Shown: positions 53,203 through 61,178 of the stretch, one piece after another
Layout: each line of letters starts with the position of its first letter
Numbering within the stretch: position 1 is the first letter of the stretch
NCBI GenBank assembly: GCA_963758505.1
Contig: CAVWVJ010000001.1
Span: forward strand, 744,001 to 808,000
Origin: Korobacter sp963758505
GTDB lineage: Bacteria; Acidobacteriota; Terriglobia; Terriglobales; Acidobacteriaceae
Length of the DNA: 64,000 nucleotides
Direction: 5' to 3'
Position numbers and translations under genes: made by a program
Notes under the pieces: generated by a model
The model's input: the letters and a program-made list of their open reading frames with translations, nothing else
Database searches by the model: none
Told to the model about the DNA's origin: nothing

Positions 53203-53700
53203 TTGCAACGATTACTGTTGGTAAATCCCGTTACCACTAGTAACCAAGGTGTGGCAGGATTGCTGGTGGTAATCGCCTGTTCACAACAGCTATCGTCCAA
53301 GTCTGCGCACACACTTCGATTGTTGGATTCGGATAGCAAGATTCTACGCACGTATCCGATTGCAATCGGTCGCGGTGGACTTGATCCGAAGCAACGACAA
53401 GGCGACCACAAGAGTCCAGAGGGCCTTTACGTAATCGACTGGCACAAACCGAACAGCCGATTCCATCGCGCTTTACATGTGTCGTATCCCAACCAGTTTG
53501 ATCGACAAAGGGCACAACAACATGGCGTAGACGCCGGAGGCGACATCATGATTCACGGCATCCAGAACGGGCTCGGATGGATCGGGCCGATGCACCGAAT
53601 CGTGGATTGGACAGACGGCTGTTTCGCAGTTACGGATGCGGAAATAGAAGAGATTTACGCGGCCGTGCCGGACGGAACTCCGGTCGAAATTCGACAATAG
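53203..53700 (+). CDS. L,D-transpeptidase (YkuD/YafK type), 5' end in a repeat
   Basis: A catalytic domain with IAIGRGGLDPKQRQGDHKSPEG at the start, then IMIHGIQNGLG and VDWTDGCFAVTDAEIEEIY carrying the His and the nucleophile Cys. Such enzymes make 3-3 cross-links or attach lipoprotein to peptidoglycan. The frame opens at TTG 53203, four bases after the previous stop, and its first ~30 residues (TTSNQGVAGLLVVIACSQQLS) are encoded by repeat copy 8; they look hydrophobic enough to be a signal. A later TTG at 53320 would remove them. The usual first beta-strand of the domain is missing, as if the 5' end was replaced. Confidence 0.78.
   Translation: MQRLLLVNPVTTSNQGVAGLLVVIACSQQLSSKSAHTLRLLDSDSKILRTYPIAIGRGGLDPKQRQGDHKSPEGLYVIDWHKPNSRFHRALHVSYPNQFDRQRAQQHGVDAGGDIMIHGIQNGLGWIGPMHRIVDWTDGCFAVTDAEIEEIYAAVPDGTPVEIRQ
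53212..53294 (+). repeat. Hairpin repeat copy 8
   Basis: Begins TTACTGTTGGTAAATCCCG and ends ACAACAGCTATC. The inner arms are TTACCACTAGTAACC and GATTGCTGGTGGTAA. 83 bases. It is read through by the transpeptidase frame. Confidence 0.9.
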
Positions 53701-53709
53701 AACGAATGA

Positions 53710-53736
53710 TGGCGATAAATCTCGTTACCACAAGGA
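53710..53736 (+). repeat. Partial hairpin repeat, right border (copy 9)
   Basis: TGGCGATAAATCTCG then TTACCACAAGGA matches the left half of the full copies ten bases after the transpeptidase stop. The right half cannot be aligned. It closes the array. Confidence 0.65.
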
Positions 53737-53838
53737 ACTTGCGACCGCGATTTTGTGGGCGGCCGTCTGTGGGACGAGGTTCGCTTAAAACGTTTCAACC
53801 CTAGAGTGCGGTGATTCTGTATACTCCTGAGCATCAAC

Positions 53839-55203
53839 GTGGATTCACCCGGCGCAGTCACCGCAACCAATCCGCAAAACGCTTCCCTGAAGCGCTCGCT
53901 CGGCCTTTGGGATCTCATCCTCTACGGCGTCATCGTCATTCAGCCGGTCGCGCCGATGTCCGTCTTCGGCGTCCTCAGCGATAAAGGTCATGGGCACGTC
54001 GTCACCGCCATCCTCATCGCGATGGTCGCCATGCTCTTTACCGGCATCAGCTACGGACGCATGGCCCGCGCCTATCCCAGCGCCGGTTCCGCGTTCACCT
54101 ACGTCGCGCAGGAAATCCATCCGTCGCTGGGCTTCATCACCGGCTGGAGCATGGTGATGGATTACATGCTCAATCCGCTGATCTGCCTCATCTGGTGCTC
54201 CGGCATCGCGGCGGGCTTCACCGGCGGACGCGTGGCTCCGTGGGTCTGGAAGATTGCTTTCGTCGTGATGTTTACCCTGCTGAACATCCGCGGGGTGAAG
54301 ACCTCGGCACGGGTGAATGCCGGTCTCGCCCTCGGCATGGGTGTCGTCATCCTCATGGTGCTCGTCGCGGCATGGCGTTACATCTTCGGTCATCCCCACT
54401 CCGATCCCAACTTCTTCCTGCGTCCCTTCTATGACGCAACGACCTTCAGCTGGAAGGCGCTGTTTGCCTGCACCTCCGTAGCAGTGCTCACCTACATCGG
54501 CTTCGATGGGATCTCGACATTATCGGAAGAGGTCGAAAATCCGCGCCGCAACATCCTTCTTGCCACCGTCTATACCTGCCTCGCGATCGGCGTTCTTTCC
54601 GCCATAGAAGTCTATGTCGCGCAGTTGATCTGGCCGGCCACGCAGCCGTTTCCGAATGTCGATCAGGCCTACGTCTACGTGAGTGCGCGCGCCTGGGCGC
54701 CGCTGTTCGCCATCGTCGGTGGAACTTTGTTCGTCGCGAATTTCGGTTCCGGAATGGGAGCGCAATTGGGCGCCGCCCGCCTGCTCTACGGGATGGGCCG
54801 CAGCAACGCCCTGCCCAAATCCTTCTTCGGAGCCGTCGATCCGAAACACCATGTGCCGCGCAACAATGTGTTCTTCGTGGCCGTCGTCGCTCTTTTGGGA
54901 GCCTTTGTTTTAACCTACGATTTAGGCGCTGAAATGCTCAATTTTGGCGCTCTAATCGCGTTTATGGGCGTGAATTTGGCCGCTTTTTTGCGCTACTTTG
55001 TGCGCGCCGAAAAAAAGCAGATCACCCATTTAGTCCCGCCTTTACTTGGGTTTGTGATCTGTCTCGGGCTCTGGCTCAATCTGAGCAAGTGGGCCATGAT
55101 TGGCGGTTCCATCTGGATGGCCGCCGGGATCCTCTTTGGGGCGGTGAAAACAAAAGGCTTCCGCGGCGAACTGGTGAATTTCGATATTCCGGCAGAAGAA
55201 TAG
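53839..55203 (+). CDS. APC-superfamily amine/amino acid permease (PuuP-like)
   Basis: A 454-residue membrane protein with 12 predicted helices. SLGLWDLILYGVIVIQPVAPMSVFG at the N-terminus and TYIGFDGISTLSEEVENPRRNI in the middle are typical of PotE/PuuP-type putrescine and amino acid transporters. The start is GTG 53839. It lies beside the array's right border and is normal in GC content. It could serve the same amine metabolism as the 13.7-32.6 kb locus, but the distance makes that only a suggestion. Confidence 0.85.
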   Translation: MDSPGAVTATNPQNASLKRSLGLWDLILYGVIVIQPVAPMSVFGVLSDKGHGHVVTAILIAMVAMLFTGISYGRMARAYPSAGSAFTYVAQEIHPSLGFITGWSMVMDYMLNPLICLIWCSGIAAGFTGGRVAPWVWKIAFVVMFTLLNIRGVKTSARVNAGLALGMGVVILMVLVAAWRYIFGHPHSDPNFFLRPFYDATTFSWKALFACTSVAVLTYIGFDGISTLSEEVENPRRNILLATVYTCLAIGVLSAIEVYVAQLIWPATQPFPNVDQAYVYVSARAWAPLFAIVGGTLFVANFGSGMGAQLGAARLLYGMGRSNALPKSFFGAVDPKHHVPRNNVFFVAVVALLGAFVLTYDLGAEMLNFGALIAFMGVNLAAFLRYFVRAEKKQITHLVPPLLGFVICLGLWLNLSKWAMIGGSIWMAAGILFGAVKTKGFRGELVNFDIPAEE

Positions 55204-55578
55204 CCGCGCTGTGACCCATGTCATAGATAGGTCGTCTGCCGACGTTTTATGTTGGTAGCATGACGGCGCCCCTGAGCTGCAAACTCATAAGAAAAAGCTG
55301 GTTCGGCGCGTTGCCAAGCACGGGTCGCGACCGAAGTTGCCCGTCGATCGGCTGATCACGATTCGTTCGGCGCCTCGAGCAGACCTACATGGAGTTGGTT
55401 GGCCATGCGGACGAGGCTATCCATCCATAGGCCATCTGGCCTAGGGGTGGGATTACTTTTGTAGCATGGCCGCACGTGACTCTCGTACTCAAGCGATACC
55501 CGCTAATTGATTGCTCCTGATTGGTTTAAGCGTTATCGTCGGTAGTAATCCAGCACGTTTTACGCCACCAAGTTTGAC
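55204..55578. other. Intergenic stretch, no gene recognised
   Basis: The 375 bases before the histidine kinase gene hold no frame with family features. GGCC-rich short dyads occur (GGCCATCTGGCC region near 55430) but no clear promoter or RNA gene was identified. Confidence 0.6.
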
Positions 55579-58500
55579 ATGGCCCAATTACCTGAAGACC
55601 GGCATAGCACGAGTGTGATGAACGGCGCACAAGACCCTTCCTTCCGGGATGACCGTTCGCGGTTTCTGGTGGAAAACGCGCCGGTCGCGATTTTTCGCAC
55701 CACGCTGGATGGACGTTTCAAAACCTGCAACCTGGCCTGCGCGCAGATTTTCGGCTTCGAAAGTCGCGACGAGTTTCTCAAGCGCGCAGCGCAGGAGTTC
55801 TACTTCGATCCCACCGATCGCAGCACAGTTCTCGCGGCCTTGAAAAAGCAGGGTACGCTTCGCGATCAGCAAACGCGGGTGCTTCGCAAGGATGGCAGCG
55901 TGCGATGGGTCCTGGAGAACGTGACCCTGGTGCAGGACGCGAGTGGCGAGAGGGCGCTGGAAGGCACGCTGATCGACATTACCCAGATCAAGGAAGACGA
56001 GCGCAAGCTGCAGATCCGGAAATCGCGGCTGGAGCAGTTGTTCCACAGCGCACCGGAGTCGATCGCGATCCTGGGCAGCGACCTCCGGGTGGAGTTCGTC
56101 AATCGCGAGTTCACGAGTTTTTATGGATACGCGGAAGACGAGGTGGTCGGGAAGGACATCCGCGAGCTGATCGGGACGGACGGCTTGCGGCAGGCGGACT
56201 ACGAGCACCTACAGCGGGCGTTGGCGGGCGAGACCGTCAACGTAGAAGGGACCCGGAAGCGGAAAGACGGCACGACGGTGGAGGTCTCGGTACTGGTCCG
56301 GCCGATCACGACGGAGAGCGGCGAGACCGGGCTGTACACGATTTACCGCGAGATCACGCAGCAAAAACAGGCAGAGAGGTTGCAGTCGGCACTCTACCGC
56401 ATTGCCGACAAGGCCAGCTCGGCGCTCGATCTGCAGGAGCTCTACAAGGCGATTCACGGAATTCTGCAGGAGCTGATGTACGCGAAAAACTGCTACATCG
56501 CCTTCCACGATCCGGTCACCGACATGGTGAGTTTTCCGTACTTCGTCGACGAAAAAGATCCGCAATTCCCGCCACACCGGTTTGGAAAGGGCTTGACGGA
56601 GTATGTACTGCGCACCGGCAAAGCGCTGCTCGCAACTCCAGCCCGGCTGGATGCGCTGGTACAACGCGGCGAGCTGGAACGTGCCGGATCGCCCTCGCTG
56701 GACTGGATGGGCGTGCCGCTGAAGAAGGGCGATCATACTTTCGGCACGCTGGTGGTGCAGTCCTATCGCGAGAACGTCCGCTACGGGGAACACGAAAAAG
56801 AGATTCTGACCTTCGTTTCGCAACAAATCGCCAACGCCGTAGAACACCGTCGTAACCAGGAAGCGATCCGGGAGAGCGAAAACAAGTTCCGCGGGCTGGC
56901 GGAAACGGCGGTGCAGGCGATCTTCATCTGCGATGGCGCGCGGTTCCTGTATGTGAACCCGGCGACCGAACTAATCTTCGGATATTCGCGCCGTGAGCTG
57001 CTTGCGATGGACGACGGCTGGGGGCTGGTGGACGAGGAGTCGCGGGACTGGACGCGGCAGCGGATTATCCAGCAGTTGAATGGCTCGTCGGAGCCGACGC
57101 GCTTCGAATTCAAAATCAAGACCCGCATCGGCGAGGAGCGGTGGCTGGATTTCAGCTCCAACCGCATCGAGTTCGAGCGGCGCGCGGCGATCGTTGCCAC
57201 CGCGGTGGACATTACGCAGCGCAAGCGAGCGGAACAGTTACAGGCGGCGCTGTACCGGATTGCGGAAGAAACAAGCGCGGCCGGCGAGCTCGACGAGTTT
57301 TACAAATTCATTCACCGCATTGTCGGCGGGTTGATGCACGCGGAAAATTTCTACATTGCGCTCTACGACGAAAAGAGCGGGATGTTGAGCTTCCCGTACT
57401 TCGTGGACGAAGAAGACGAGACGCCGAAGCGCAAGAGGCTGGGCAAGGGCCTGACCGAGTATGTGCTGCGCACCGGCCAGCCGCTGCTGGCGACGCCTTC
57501 GGTGTTCGAGGATCTGATCGCGAGGGGCGAGGTTGAGGCGATTGGCGCGCCGTCGCTGGACTGGCTGGGCGTGCCGTTGATCATCAACGACAAGACGACC
57601 GGCGTGCTGGTGGTGCAGACCTACCGCGAAAACATTCGTTACCGGGAGACCGAGAAAGACATCCTCACCTTCGTTTCGCAGCACGTGGCGGCTGCCATCG
57701 AACACAAGAGCAGCGAGGACCAGCTGCGGCAGTCCGAAGCGCGTTACCGGTCGCTGGTGCAAAGCGCGGTGTACGGCATTTACCGGTCGACGGTGGATGG
57801 GCAGTTCCTTGCGGTGAATCCAGCGTTGATTGCGATGCTGGGCTACAAGTCGGAAGAAGAGATGCTGGCGCTGAGCATCGGGCGCGATGTGTATTTCGAA
57901 GCATTGGACCGCGACAACTTTGTCGGGGAATTTCTTGCCATGCGCCGTTGGGAAGGCGTTGAAGTGAAGTGGCGACGCCAGGATGGCAAAGCGATTACGG
58001 TGAGGCTGAGCGGCCGCCTGGTCCTGGATGACGGTGGAGAGCCGGCCTACATCGAAGGCATTGTTGAGGACGTGACCGAGCGGCGGATGCTGGAGCAGCA
58101 GTTGCGGCAGTCGCAGAAGATGGAAGCGGTTGGCCGGTTGGCGGGAGGGGTAGCGCACGACTTCAACAACCTGCTGACGGTAATCCGCGGCTATTCGCAG
58201 ATCCTGCTGAGCGATTTGCCGGAAGATGATGGGCGTCGAGGGGAACTGGAAGAGATCATGAAGGCCTCAGACCGGGCCGGGGAACTGACGCGCCAGTTGT
58301 TGGCATTCAGCCGCCAGCAGGTGCTGGCTCCCAAAGTTCTGAACCTGAACCACGTGGTGACGAACATGCACAACCTGCTGAAGCGTCTGCTGGGCGAAGA
58401 CATCGATCTGCAGACGGTGCTCGATCCTGAGCTTGGGCACGCGAAGGCGGATCCGAGCCAGGTGGAGCAGGTCCTGATGAACCTGGCGGTGAATGCGCGG

Positions 58501-59250
58501 GACGCGATGCCGATGGGCGGGCGATTGACGATCGAAACGGCGAACGTCGAGCTTTCGGCCGACTGGGGACGCGATCTGATCAACGCGAAGCCCGGGGCTT
58601 ACGTGATGATCGCAATGACGGATTCAGGCGCGGGGATGGACGAAGCGACCAGGGCGCGCGTTTTCGAACCTTTCTTCACCACGAAGGAACAGGGCAAGGG
58701 CACGGGGCTGGGACTCTCGACCGCGTACGGCATCGTGAAACAGAGCGATGGATATATTTCGGTGTACAGCGAGGTAGGCATCGGTTCGACATTCAAGGTT
58801 TATCTGCCTCGCACCGACGCGGCACGCGAGTCGACCGCGGGACCCGTGGTGGTGCCGGAGACGGACCGTGGGTCCGAGACAGTGCTGCTGGTGGAAGACG
58901 AAGAAGGCGTGCGGAAGCTGGTGCGCGGCATCCTGAGCCGCCAAGGGTACCGGGTGCTGGAGGCAACCAGCGGCGAAGAAGCGCTCAGCATGGTGGAGGA
59001 GTACAGCGGCAATATCGACCTTCTGCTCAGCGACGTGGTACTGGTGGGGATGAGCGGCCGCGAACTCTCGGAGCGCATGCGGATCCAGATGCCGACACTG
59101 AAGGTGATCTATATGTCCGGGTACACCGACGACGCCATCGTGCGCCACGGTGTGTTGACGGAGAGCGCCGAATTCCTGCAGAAACCCTTCAGCAGCGACA
59201 ATCTTCTGCGCAAGGTCAGAGTCGTATTGCAGAAGCAGCGGACGCGGTAG
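55579..59250 (+). CDS. Hybrid histidine kinase with duplicated PAS-GAF modules
   Basis: A 1223-residue soluble sensor. PAS1 is about 25-140, PAS2 about 150-265, GAF1 about 270-425, PAS3 about 430-550, GAF2 about 555-710 and PAS4 about 715-840. The kinase core follows: HisKA with the phosphorylated His in GGVAHDFNNLLTVIRGYS (about 850-915), and an ATPase domain with NLAVNARDAMP and GTGLGLSTAYGIV (about 955-1075). The receiver (about 1095-1215) has VLLVEDEEG and LLLSDVVLVGMSG. GAF1 and GAF2 share long nearly identical strings (LTEYVLRTG, LLATP, SLDWMGVPL/SLDWLGVPL), which shows internal duplication. No transmembrane segment is seen, so the input is cytosolic. The partner and target are unknown. 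Confidence 0.92.
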   Translation: MAQLPEDRHSTSVMNGAQDPSFRDDRSRFLVENAPVAIFRTTLDGRFKTCNLACAQIFGFESRDEFLKRAAQEFYFDPTDRSTVLAALKKQGTLRDQQTRVLRKDGSVRWVLENVTLVQDASGERALEGTLIDITQIKEDERKLQIRKSRLEQLFHSAPESIAILGSDLRVEFVNREFTSFYGYAEDEVVGKDIRELIGTDGLRQADYEHLQRALAGETVNVEGTRKRKDGTTVEVSVLVRPITTESGETGLYTIYREITQQKQAERLQSALYRIADKASSALDLQELYKAIHGILQELMYAKNCYIAFHDPVTDMVSFPYFVDEKDPQFPPHRFGKGLTEYVLRTGKALLATPARLDALVQRGELERAGSPSLDWMGVPLKKGDHTFGTLVVQSYRENVRYGEHEKEILTFVSQQIANAVEHRRNQEAIRESENKFRGLAETAVQAIFICDGARFLYVNPATELIFGYSRRELLAMDDGWGLVDEESRDWTRQRIIQQLNGSSEPTRFEFKIKTRIGEERWLDFSSNRIEFERRAAIVATAVDITQRKRAEQLQAALYRIAEETSAAGELDEFYKFIHRIVGGLMHAENFYIALYDEKSGMLSFPYFVDEEDETPKRKRLGKGLTEYVLRTGQPLLATPSVFEDLIARGEVEAIGAPSLDWLGVPLIINDKTTGVLVVQTYRENIRYRETEKDILTFVSQHVAAAIEHKSSEDQLRQSEARYRSLVQSAVYGIYRSTVDGQFLAVNPALIAMLGYKSEEEMLALSIGRDVYFEALDRDNFVGEFLAMRRWEGVEVKWRRQDGKAITVRLSGRLVLDDGGEPAYIEGIVEDVTERRMLEQQLRQSQKMEAVGRLAGGVAHDFNNLLTVIRGYSQILLSDLPEDDGRRGELEEIMKASDRAGELTRQLLAFSRQQVLAPKVLNLNHVVTNMHNLLKRLLGEDIDLQTVLDPELGHAKADPSQVEQVLMNLAVNARDAMPMGGRLTIETANVELSADWGRDLINAKPGAYVMIAMTDSGAGMDEATRARVFEPFFTTKEQGKGTGLGLSTAYGIVKQSDGYISVYSEVGIGSTFKVYLPRTDAARESTAGPVVVPETDRGSETVLLVEDEEGVRKLVRGILSRQGYRVLEATSGEEALSMVEEYSGNIDLLLSDVVLVGMSGRELSERMRIQMPTLKVIYMSGYTDDAIVRHGVLTESAEFLQKPFSSDNLLRKVRVVLQKQRTR

Positions 59251-59298
59251 CCCAATCTATTCTGTTCCCTGAAAAATCAACTTTGCAGTCGGGTGCGT

Positions 59299-60258
59299 TC
59301 AGCTTGCACGACGGATGGATTCGCCGGTGCCGGTCGGCTCGATGAGGTGCAGTTTCGAAGGATCGAAACCGATTGCGCCTTCACGTTCCGTAAACATGCT
59401 GGCGAAACGCGCGTTCCAGATCACTTCGTTCGCGGAATAAGAAGTGCGGCTGTGCACGAACTGCGCGAAGACATCGTCGGTCGCGGTCAGCAGGATCAGG
59501 AACTCCGACTCGGCGGCCAGCATCTGCGCTTCCGTCCACCCATACATCGGGCTTTGCTCATCGATGGGGTGAACGACGGTCCAGCTCAAGGGAAAGAATG
59601 CGACGAAGGGGCGTTCGAGCTCGAGGGTGTGGAAGGTGCGCTGCCGTTTCCCATCGCGGTCCTCAAAGCGGCTGAGGATGACGCGCATGTTGACTTCAAT
59701 CAATTCGTTCTGACGGCCGTTCACAAGACGGAACATGAAAGCGGTGATGCCGCGATAAGGCGCGATCACGGCGCTCTTGCTGTAAACGATTTTGGCGGTG
59801 GGGCGCGCGAAACGGGCATAGACGAGGCCGGCGACGAGGCCGACACTTAACAGGCCGAAGATGGCCTCGATGGTAACCAGCAGGTTGGCAACGAGGGCGT
59901 TGGGGGTGATATTGCCGTAGCCGATCGTGGCGAAGGTATCAATGCTGAAGAAGAAGTCACGCGCGAAGCCGGTGAGATGGGCGTCGCCGGTGAGTGCGTT
60001 GGGTCCGAGGAGATAGTACGCGGCAGCGAAGGGAATATTGATTGCGAAGTAGGCGATGCCGATGAGGAGGAAGAAACGTGGCCAGCTCATGGTGACGAGC
60101 GAGTGATAGCTGGAGATGCGCTCCCAGAATGTGGGAGGGAAGCGCTGCACGTTGAAGGAACCGTCGCGGTTCAGCAGGCGAAGTTGCTGTTGCTTCGAAA
60201 GAACCGATCCAAAGCCGAGGTCCTGGGTCTCTTTTTGCGGATCAAAAACGCGTGCCAC
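59299..60258 (-). CDS. KirBac-type inward rectifier potassium channel
   Basis: A 319-residue protein. A slide helix region (TFWERISSYHSLVTMSWPRFFLLIG) leads into TM1, a pore helix with the selectivity filter TIGYGN, TM2 (about 120-145), and an all-beta cytosolic domain (about 155-305) with AVIAPYRGITAFMFRLVNGRQNELIEV. It conducts potassium with gating by the cytosolic domain. ATG 60258. It stands alone, convergent with the histidine kinase gene; there is no evidence that they act together. Confidence 0.9.
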   Translation of the reverse strand: MARVFDPQKETQDLGFGSVLSKQQQLRLLNRDGSFNVQRFPPTFWERISSYHSLVTMSWPRFFLLIGIAYFAINIPFAAAYYLLGPNALTGDAHLTGFARDFFFSIDTFATIGYGNITPNALVANLLVTIEAIFGLLSVGLVAGLVYARFARPTAKIVYSKSAVIAPYRGITAFMFRLVNGRQNELIEVNMRVILSRFEDRDGKRQRTFHTLELERPFVAFFPLSWTVVHPIDEQSPMYGWTEAQMLAAESEFLILLTATDDVFAQFVHSRTSYSANEVIWNARFASMFTEREGAIGFDPSKLHLIEPTGTGESIRRAS

Positions 60259-60321
60259 GAAATTTCACCTCATCCTGTTGGGCCAGCGAGTGGTCAACCA
60301 GTGTACGACAAAGGGAGAGAT

Positions 60322-60927
60322 TCACTGAGATGCGGGGAGGATGCGGCGGCCTTCCACCCGGAAATTCTCCGATAAGACGATCCGGATAGCTTCGCTGTAG
60401 GCGATGTGCTCCTGCGCGAGGATGCGCAAGGCAAGAGCGTGGTCGTCATCGGTGTCGAGGACAGGTACGACTTTTTGCAGGATGATGTCGCCATGGTCGA
60501 GGTGCTCGTCAACGAAATGGACGGTACATCCGGTGAACTTCACACCGTAATCGAAGGCCTGCTTTTGCGCATCGAGACCGGGGAAACTCGGCAGGAGCGA
60601 CGGATGAATATTCAAGATCCGTCGTGGAAACTGTTGTACGAACCAGGGCGAGAGCAAGCGCATGTATCCGGCAAGACAAATGAGATCGACGTGATTCTCC
60701 TGCAGGGCTTTTACCACTTGCCGGTCATGTTCTTCGCGGGGAACGCCCTTGGAGGGAATGACGAGGGCGTTCAGGCCGCGACGTTTTGCGGATTCGATGC
60801 CCCCGGCGTCGGGGCGATTGGAGAGGACGACGGAGATGCGGGCGAGAAGCTTGCCGGAAGCGACGTTGTCGGCAATGGCTTCGAAGTTGGAGCCGCGTCC
60901 GGAGAGCAGGATGCCGAGGTTCTTCAC
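60322..60927 (-). CDS. purN: Phosphoribosylglycinamide formyltransferase
   Basis: A 201-residue protein. NLGILLSGRGSNFEAI at the N-terminus binds the GAR substrate. The folate site and catalytic residues are in the region with LICLAGYMRLLSP, ILNIHPSLLPSFPG (Asn and His), and VHFVDEHLDHGDIILQ (Asp). It transfers formyl to GAR in purine synthesis. GTG 60927 starts at the expected residue; the frame runs on to 61005 through sequence that overlaps a hairpin repeat. purM lies upstream on the same strand with about 250 bases of repeats and leader between them. Confidence 0.95.
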   Translation of the reverse strand: MKNLGILLSGRGSNFEAIADNVASGKLLARISVVLSNRPDAGGIESAKRRGLNALVIPSKGVPREEHDRQVVKALQENHVDLICLAGYMRLLSPWFVQQFPRRILNIHPSLLPSFPGLDAQKQAFDYGVKFTGCTVHFVDEHLDHGDIILQKVVPVLDTDDDHALALRILAQEHIAYSEAIRIVLSENFRVEGRRILPASQ

Positions 60928-60997
60928 GAGAGCATTGTAAATGGGTGTGGTTGGCGGAAACGGGTTGAGCGATAGGAGGGAACTGCGGGCGGGGATG

Positions 60998-61166
60998 TTA
61001 CCCACCCTCCCTTCGGGAAGGGTGGGGCACCCAGAGGTTCGCTACCCGCTCCTGCGGAGAAGGGTGGGGCACCCAGAGGTTCCTACCCGCTCCTGCGGAG
61101 AAGGGTGGGGCACCCAGAGGTTCGCTACCCACCCTCCCTTCGGGAAGGGTGGGGCACCCAGAGGTT
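60998..61166. repeat. Four tandem hairpins between purM and purN
   Basis: Four units of about 42 bases, each ending GGGTGGGGCACCCAGAGGTT. The first and last units hold CCACCCTCCC and GGAAGGGTGG around a TTCG loop; the middle two use CGCTCCTGCGGAG. They lie in the leader between the purM stop (61179) and the purN start (60927). Confidence 0.88.
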
Positions 61167-61178
61167 AGGAGCGCGAGG

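Larger units (their letters stand above)
47764..53736 (+). mobile_element. Cassette-like array of small genes with hairpin repeats
   Basis: Eight copies of one ~82-bp hairpin repeat (starts 48585, 49142, 49694, 50199, 50714, 51413, 52299, 53212) plus degenerate ends (47764 and 53710) divide this segment into units of about 500-900 bp. All copies point the same way. Each unit holds one small gene, except one unit with two; two genes are on the minus strand. Three plus-strand genes take their stop codon from the first bases of a repeat. The DNA looks lower in GC than the flanks. No recombinase gene is present. It resembles an integron cassette array lacking an integrase, but the end triplets do not match attC consistently. 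Confidence 0.6.

Noticed and set aside
47764..53736. Canonical integron
   Set aside because: No integrase, no attI, and repeat end triplets deviate from attC; kept only as a resemblance.
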